A DNA stretch of 10,139 nucleotides from Deltaproteobacteria bacterium (GTDB lineage Bacteria > Desulfobacterota > Dissulfuribacteria > Dissulfuribacterales > QOAL01): contig JALSKY010000199.1 in assembly GCA_026988585.1 (NCBI GenBank), positions 1 through 10,139 on the forward strand, read 5' to 3'. The notes under the pieces are model-generated. The model worked only from the letters and a program-made list of their open reading frames with translations, was not told the origin of the DNA and ran no database searches. Every line of letters starts with the position of its first letter. The first letter of the stretch is position 1. The position numbers were made by a program, and so were the translations under genes. Shown here one piece after another: positions 6,528-10,139 of the stretch.

Positions 6528-8027
6528 ATGAGTAAAAAGGATCCCTTCAGCCAGCTCTTTCCTGAATCGGCTTTGGATGGCGTAATACCCGAAGGCCCCA
6601 AACCCAAAGCACCCAAGAGGGAGGATAACCCCTCAACAGAACAGCTTTCATCCGATTCATCCATTCCCGAAGGGATTGCTCTTCCCCCTCATGCAACCTC
6701 GAATCAAGAACCTCTCACGGTCTCCCAGCTCCTCTCCATGCTGAATACAGTGATGGATATGGAGTTTGGCTTGGTAACCGTGGTTGGAGAGATATCAGGC
6801 ATCAGAAAACCGGCATCAGGCCATCTCTATTTCTCCCTGAAAGAGGAGAATGCCCTGATCTCGGCAGTTTTGTTCAAGGGACGGAGAACCCAGGAGATAG
6901 ATGAACTCCTCACAGATGGAACCAGTGTTCTATGCACAGGAACCCTCAACGTATATAAAAACAGGGGACAACTGCAACTCATCGTGAACAATATGGCTGC
7001 CTGGGGTATTGGCCGTCTCAGGGCAGCCTTCGAGGCCCTGAAGGAGAAACTGCATCAGGAAGGATTGTTCGAACCGGAGAACAGAGCCCCTATTCCTTCC
7101 TTTCCCAACCGGGTCTTTCTCATCACATCTCCTACCGGCGCTGCTGTCAGGGATTTTTTAAAGGTAGCAGAAGAACGGTTCTGTCAGGAAGATATCATCC
7201 TGTGCCCCAGCAGGGTTCAAGGAGAGCAGGCACCACAGGAGCTGATCCGTGCCATAGATGCTGCAGAAAAGGAGGCAGTTCCAGGAGATGTAATCGTGCT
7301 GCTTAGAGGAGGAGGCAGTCTTGAGGACCTGTGGGCCTTTAATGATGAAAACCTGGCCAGAAGAATTCACAGATGCACCATACCCGTAGTCTCTGCAGTC
7401 GGACATGAGATAGATTTTACCATCTCCGACTTTGTGGCTGACCTCAGGGCTCCAACCCCGACTGCTGCTGCCCAGATGGTCCTGCCAGCATGTCAGGATC
7501 TGCAGGATGCGATAGATAGCCTGACCCAGAGGGCTTTTGCAGCCATCTCTTCCATCCTTCAGGTATATGGCCACCGGCTAAGTCTGGCATCAGCCCGGCT
7601 GCGTCATCCTCGGCATGGCATTATCGAGGCCCGCCTGAGGCTGGATGAGCTCTCCAACCGTTTGGATGCCTCCATTCTACGACTGATATCCTCCAAGGCC
7701 TCAATGCTTCAGGCTGTCCGTCACCACCTTGATCTCAATGCGCCAGGACATCAACTCCTTCAGCAGAAGGCTGAGCTTGTCTCCCTTTCCAATCGACTCA
7801 AAATATCTGTCAAAGAGGTAGTTCAAACCAGGGCGGAAGACCTTGCTGCTCTTTGCTCAAGGCTCAATAGTGCCAGTCCCCTGACCTGTCTTGAAAGGGG
7901 ATTCTGCTTGGTAAGGGACGCCAATGGCAGGCCTGTGACCTCTTCAGATCAGGTCAACATCCAGGAGATATTGACCATACGTCCCAAAAGGGGCAGAATT
8001 CGCTGCCGCGTAGTGGAAAAGGAATAA
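6528..8027 (+). CDS. xseA: exodeoxyribonuclease VII large subunit
   Basis: Large catalytic subunit of exonuclease VII, which degrades single-stranded DNA from both ends in repair and recombination; it works in a complex with several XseB subunits. The 499-residue product has an OB-fold DNA-binding domain (about 63-160, with VVGEISGIRKPASGHLYFSL), then the catalytic domain with FLITSPTGAAVRDF (197-210), LRGGGSLEDLWAFND (259-273), VSAVGHEIDFTISDFVADLR and APTPTAAAQ. A long helical region follows, and the C-terminal LERGFCLV motif is present. About 60 polar, Pro-rich residues precede the OB-fold, making it longer than E. coli XseA. I chose the ATG at 6528; a TTG at 6492 would add 12 residues but lies inside the predicted promoter. 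No clear ribosome site precedes the ATG. xseB is not adjacent. Confidence 0.96.
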   Translation: MSKKDPFSQLFPESALDGVIPEGPKPKAPKREDNPSTEQLSSDSSIPEGIALPPHATSNQEPLTVSQLLSMLNTVMDMEFGLVTVVGEISGIRKPASGHLYFSLKEENALISAVLFKGRRTQEIDELLTDGTSVLCTGTLNVYKNRGQLQLIVNNMAAWGIGRLRAAFEALKEKLHQEGLFEPENRAPIPSFPNRVFLITSPTGAAVRDFLKVAEERFCQEDIILCPSRVQGEQAPQELIRAIDAAEKEAVPGDVIVLLRGGGSLEDLWAFNDENLARRIHRCTIPVVSAVGHEIDFTISDFVADLRAPTPTAAAQMVLPACQDLQDAIDSLTQRAFAAISSILQVYGHRLSLASARLRHPRHGIIEARLRLDELSNRLDASILRLISSKASMLQAVRHHLDLNAPGHQLLQQKAELVSLSNRLKISVKEVVQTRAEDLAALCSRLNSASPLTCLERGFCLVRDANGRPVTSSDQVNIQEILTIRPKRGRIRCRVVEKE

Positions 8028-8078
8028 ACAGAATAAACTCAAATGCAATCAACACCCAATAACAGAACAGGATGGCAA

Positions 8079-9008
8079 ATGGATAAAAGAGAGCTTTTAA
8101 TAGGAGTTCCAAGAGTTCCAACCGTTTTAACACTGATCATCGCTCTAATTTCTATTGCTGTCACGGCATCGTGTTCATGGGCACAGGAGACCAAGGTCAA
8201 CATAATGCCTGAAACACTGCAGCCAGGACAGGTGAATCTTATAGAGATAAATTCACCTCAATGCAGAATGAAACCAGGGGAGTTCTGCAATGCAACCCTC
8301 TCTTTTCAGCACCATTCGATCCCATTGAAGGAGATTGCACCAGGCAGATTTCTTGGTTTTCTACCGGTGGCCCTGAATGAAAGGCCGGGTGTCAGCTACA
8401 TCGAGGTCCATCTTGCTGGGGCTGACTACAGATCAGTGGTTCGGAAACCTGTAGTCATCAAGCCGAAAAAATACAGGGAACAGCATCTCAAGGTCTCCAA
8501 AAAGATGGTGGATCTCTCAAAAAAACGGTTAGAACAGGTGCTGTCTGACCAAAAGGCTGTGCGACAGGTGTGTAAAGGGAGAATAAAGGATATCCTGTGG
8601 GAATCGCCCTTTATATGGCCGGTAGATGATCCTGTGATCACCAGTCCCTTCGGGCTCAGGCGGTTTTTCAATGGTAAACCGAGAAGTCCCCATTCCGGCC
8701 TGGATCTCAAGGCCCGGGAAGGAACCCCTATTAAAAGCATGAACAATGGTATCGTTACCCTGGTAAGAGACTGTTACCTATCAGGAAATACTGTGGCAAT
8801 AGATCACGGTGGCGGTCTTGTAACCCTTTATGCACACCTTTCCAAGGTAAATGTAACAGAAGGAGAGAAGATAAACACCGGCGCTATAATAGGTCTTGCA
8901 GGCTCCACCGGCAGGGTTACAGGCCCCCATCTGCACTGGGGGGTCAGCATCGCTGGCATAAGGGTGGATCCCAAGGGTTTCATGGCTGCAGCATCCAGAA
9001 AACCCTGA
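8079..9008 (+). CDS. secreted M23 (LytM) family metallopeptidase
   Basis: Predicted envelope zinc peptidase of 309 residues. An N-terminal hydrophobic stretch at about 14-31 ends in TASCSWAQE: cleavage after SWA would release it, while Cys32 could instead be a lipobox Cys, so it may be a lipoprotein. Residues about 36-128 form a beta-rich domain, 129-172 a Lys-rich helical linker, and about 175-300 the LytM catalytic domain, starting with the ITSPFGLRR element typical of M23. Metal ligands are H205 and D209 in HSGLD and H286 in HLHWG, with H252 in LYAHLS; all key residues are intact. The ATG at 8079 has AGGATGG closely upstream; an in-frame ATG at 8043 would add 12 residues with a poorer ribosome site. 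The gene follows xseA by about 50 nt and is probably co-transcribed. Confidence 0.92.
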   Translation: MDKRELLIGVPRVPTVLTLIIALISIAVTASCSWAQETKVNIMPETLQPGQVNLIEINSPQCRMKPGEFCNATLSFQHHSIPLKEIAPGRFLGFLPVALNERPGVSYIEVHLAGADYRSVVRKPVVIKPKKYREQHLKVSKKMVDLSKKRLEQVLSDQKAVRQVCKGRIKDILWESPFIWPVDDPVITSPFGLRRFFNGKPRSPHSGLDLKAREGTPIKSMNNGIVTLVRDCYLSGNTVAIDHGGGLVTLYAHLSKVNVTEGEKINTGAIIGLAGSTGRVTGPHLHWGVSIAGIRVDPKGFMAAASRKP

Positions 9009-9091
9009 TTCCCATCTCCAGCACCTCCCGCTACTATCCGCTTTTTCCCTGTACCAAAATCAAGGCATCCTTCCGAGTAGCCGAACAGAAT

Positions 9092-9112
9092 AAAAAGCCC
9101 CTGTGCAGGGGC
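9092..9112 (-). terminator. terminator-like hairpin acting on the minus strand
   Basis: Read on the minus strand, GCCCCT (9112-9107), loop GCAC and AGGGGC (9102-9097) are followed by TTTTTA, a compact intrinsic terminator. On the plus strand no T-run follows. No minus-strand gene lies within 600 nt upstream, so what it terminates is unclear; it could stop read-through from the winged-helix gene or an antisense transcript. Confidence 0.55.
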
Positions 9113-9153
9113 ATTGGGGCCGCTGTATGGCACCATCAAATAGAGGCCATCTG

Positions 9154-9363
9154 ATGGATCTGAAGGGAATCGAACTTACAGGTGCCTTGCTCACCAGTAC
9201 GGACCAAGCTGCAAGGCGCAAAAGGAGACAAAAAGGACTGATCAAACCGGTCGCCAAAATGGACAAAACCCTTTTGGCCCAAATACTGAGAACCGGGATC
9301 CCTCTACACCTCAGGTTGTTGCTTCTGAAAGAGACAACTCAAAACACCGAAAAACTGACCTGA
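9154..9363 (+). CDS. possible N-terminal part of a split FlaG-like gene
   Basis: An ATG at 9154 with AGAGG seven bases upstream opens a 69-codon frame. The first 40 residues (starting MDLKGIELTGALLTST, then a Lys/Arg-rich stretch and PVAKMDKT) look like real protein. The later part is Leu-rich and less natural, while the -1 frame over the same bases reads polar, protein-like sequence that continues without a stop into the FlaG-like C-terminal segment. I therefore suspect that only about the first 40 codons are genuine and that a one-base loss near 9262-9275 (AAAACCCTTTT runs) moved the frame, or that a shift occurs during translation. As a separate 69-residue protein I recognise nothing. Confidence 0.4.
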   Translation: MDLKGIELTGALLTSTDQAARRKRRQKGLIKPVAKMDKTLLAQILRTGIPLHLRLLLLKETTQNTEKLT

Positions 9364-9398
9364 ATGAAGAAACAGCAGAACAGGATTTAACAGCTATC

Positions 9399-9614
9399 AT
9401 GGATGCAGCAGACCGTATCAGCAGACACATTTCCGCCTATTCTGATATTGAAGCTGAATGGCGTTTGCTTCAGCAAAACGGAGAGTTGATCATTGAGATA
9501 AGGGACCAGAGAAGGGGACGGATCGTCAAGGAGATATCTTCTCGGGATCTGGTATCAGGGAGGCTGATAGATGGCGAAAGCGGCGATCTGAGATTGATAG
9601 ATAAGAAGGCATAG
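9399..9614 (+). CDS. FlaG-like protein, C-terminal segment
   Basis: From ATG 9399 this frame gives 71 residues. After a helical part (DAADRISRHISAYSDIEAEW) comes GELIIEIRDQRRGRIVKEIS followed by SRDLV, which resembles the FlaG pattern of a beta strand, a D-x-x-x-G-x-V/I turn and an I-x-x-x-x-L ending. FlaG proteins influence flagellar filament assembly; no other flagellar gene is in the window, so the assignment is tentative. The ATG has no good ribosome site, and the same frame is open upstream back to 9144 without any ATG, GTG or TTG start, so the true protein probably begins in the other frame at 9154 and would be about 153 residues. It converges on the winged-helix gene. Confidence 0.45.
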   Translation: MDAADRISRHISAYSDIEAEWRLLQQNGELIIEIRDQRRGRIVKEISSRDLVSGRLIDGESGDLRLIDKKA

Positions 9615-9693
9615 CTGAAAAATTGATCTCCAGGACAGATCCTTTGTTATTGATGATCAGCAAATAGCAGGAAAAACTGAATCCCAAAGACAT

Positions 9694-9732
9694 GGGCCGG
9701 CCAGCAAAACATAATATATACTGAACCGGCCC
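9694..9732. terminator. inverted repeat between convergent genes, possible weak terminator
   Basis: GGGCCGG (9694-9700) and CCGGCCC (9726-9732) form a perfect 7-bp GC stem with a 25-nt AT-rich loop, midway between the ends of the plus-strand FlaG-like frame and the minus-strand winged-helix gene. Neither side is followed by a clean T-run (plus side reads TCTACTACTGTCTCTTCT), so termination may be weak or factor-aided. Confidence 0.35.
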
Positions 9733-9748
9733 TCTACTACTGTCTCTT

Positions 9749-10139
9749 CTAAACCTCGATCTCTTCCCACTCAACAATGAGATCCTCCAGCAGTTCAAAT
9801 CCTTCCACCAAGAGTAACCCTGCATTGGTTATCTTGTCTCCCTTTATATAGAGGAGGGTCCTGAGTTGGCTTACAGTATCCTCGAAATCTCTCGGTGAGA
9901 GTCCGCTTTTCCGCTCAGTCATCTTCCAGTTGATCTGCCCCTTCTCATCCAGGTCCTCAGCCGCAGCAATGAGCACCCTTAACACCCGCGGGGTTACAGG
10001 GAACTCCACCCCATCCGGAACCACTCCAAGCCCTCTCTTGAACTTCTCACCGGCATCGGTAATGCGGTACAGTCCTCCTGGCAAGAGATCCAGAATGCCA
10101 TTGGAGACCAGCCTGTCCAGGGCCACCTGCAGATCTTCA
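9749..10139 (-). CDS. tandem winged-helix protein, 5' end cut by the window
   Basis: The frame is open to the right edge (129 codons visible, codons EDLQ precede the first possible GTG at 10126), and no ribosome site precedes that GTG, so the N-terminus is missing. The visible part starts with a recognition-helix-like segment and a wing (LVSNGILDLLPGGLYRITDAG), then a linker PVTPRV and a second helical bundle with SGLSPRDFEDTVSQLRTLL and a short wing IKGDKITNAG, ending in an acidic helix. This looks like two tandem winged-helix domains, as in some transcription regulators or DNA/protein-interaction modules. No effector domain is visible. Specific family and target are unknown. Confidence 0.7.
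   Translation of the reverse strand, partial: EDLQVALDRLVSNGILDLLPGGLYRITDAGEKFKRGLGVVPDGVEFPVTPRVLRVLIAAAEDLDEKGQINWKMTERKSGLSPRDFEDTVSQLRTLLYIKGDKITNAGLLLVEGFELLEDLIVEWEEIEV

Noticed and set aside
7158..7574. 138-codon open frame antisense to xseA
   Set aside because: Lies wholly inside well-supported xseA coding sequence; a shadow frame.
9262..9280. Programmed -1 frameshift site
   Set aside because: The AAAACCCTTTT run does not give an in-phase X-XXY-YYZ heptamer in the starting frame, so I keep the frameshift as decay or error first.
9625..9641. GATCT/AGATC hairpin followed by AATTTTT on the minus strand
   Set aside because: Five-pair AT-rich stem, too weak to call as a terminator for the winged-helix gene.
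9526..9825. Minus-strand open frame of 99 codons
   Set aside because: Overlaps both the FlaG-like frame and the winged-helix gene, with unnatural composition and no ribosome site.
1..10139. CRISPR arrays, insertion sequences, attachment sites or a new defence system
   Set aside because: No regularly spaced long repeats, transposase, integrase or terminal inverted repeats are visible; the window is mainly conserved housekeeping genes.

Overview
The window looks like chromosome of a Gram-negative bacterium. It is mostly a housekeeping block in the order ispE, tRNA-Gln(UUG), prs, rplY (long CTC type), pth, read on the minus strand. A DUF1844 gene sits directly upstream of ispE. This order, with DUF1844 and envelope-type M23 peptidases, fits the former Deltaproteobacteria (Desulfobacterota and relatives); that placement is inference from gene content and synteny, not from a search. 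I see no insertion sequence, phage gene, CRISPR array or other clear sign of recent transfer.

Minus-strand block (6406 down to 1). DUF1844 and ispE overlap by four bases (ATGA). The tRNA follows ispE by 28 nt and is followed by a strong intrinsic terminator (4976-5002). prs and rplY come next, then a second intrinsic terminator (3132-3169) before pth. After pth, where ychF often lies, come a membrane-anchored M23 (LytM) peptidase with a long N-terminal extracytoplasmic region and a DUF4398-like secreted coiled-coil protein. A further frame (193 to the left edge) stays open and may be the next gene of that operon.

Divergent plus-strand block (6528-9008). xseA (exonuclease VII large subunit) starts back-to-back with the DUF1844 gene. 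A good sigma70-like promoter ends about seven bases before the best xseA ATG, so the mRNA may be leaderless, and a 6-bp inverted repeat overlaps this promoter. xseA is followed not by xseB but by a second secreted M23 peptidase, probably co-transcribed.

Right end (9009-10139). A small plus-strand locus at 9154-9614 resembles a FlaG-like protein split between two frames (possible frameshift). An orphan minus-strand terminator-like hairpin lies before it. Convergent to it is a winged-helix protein with two tandem wHTH-like halves, whose N-terminus is cut by the right edge.

Functionally the window combines translation and precursor metabolism (PRPP, isoprenoid MEP pathway, bL25, peptidyl-tRNA recycling, tRNA-Gln), DNA repair (exonuclease VII) and cell-wall remodelling (two M23 enzymes with intact metal-binding motifs). 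I find no clear new defence or mobile system. The points most worth a second look are the split FlaG-like locus, the predicted leaderless xseA promoter with its inverted repeat, and the M23/DUF4398-like pair behind pth.
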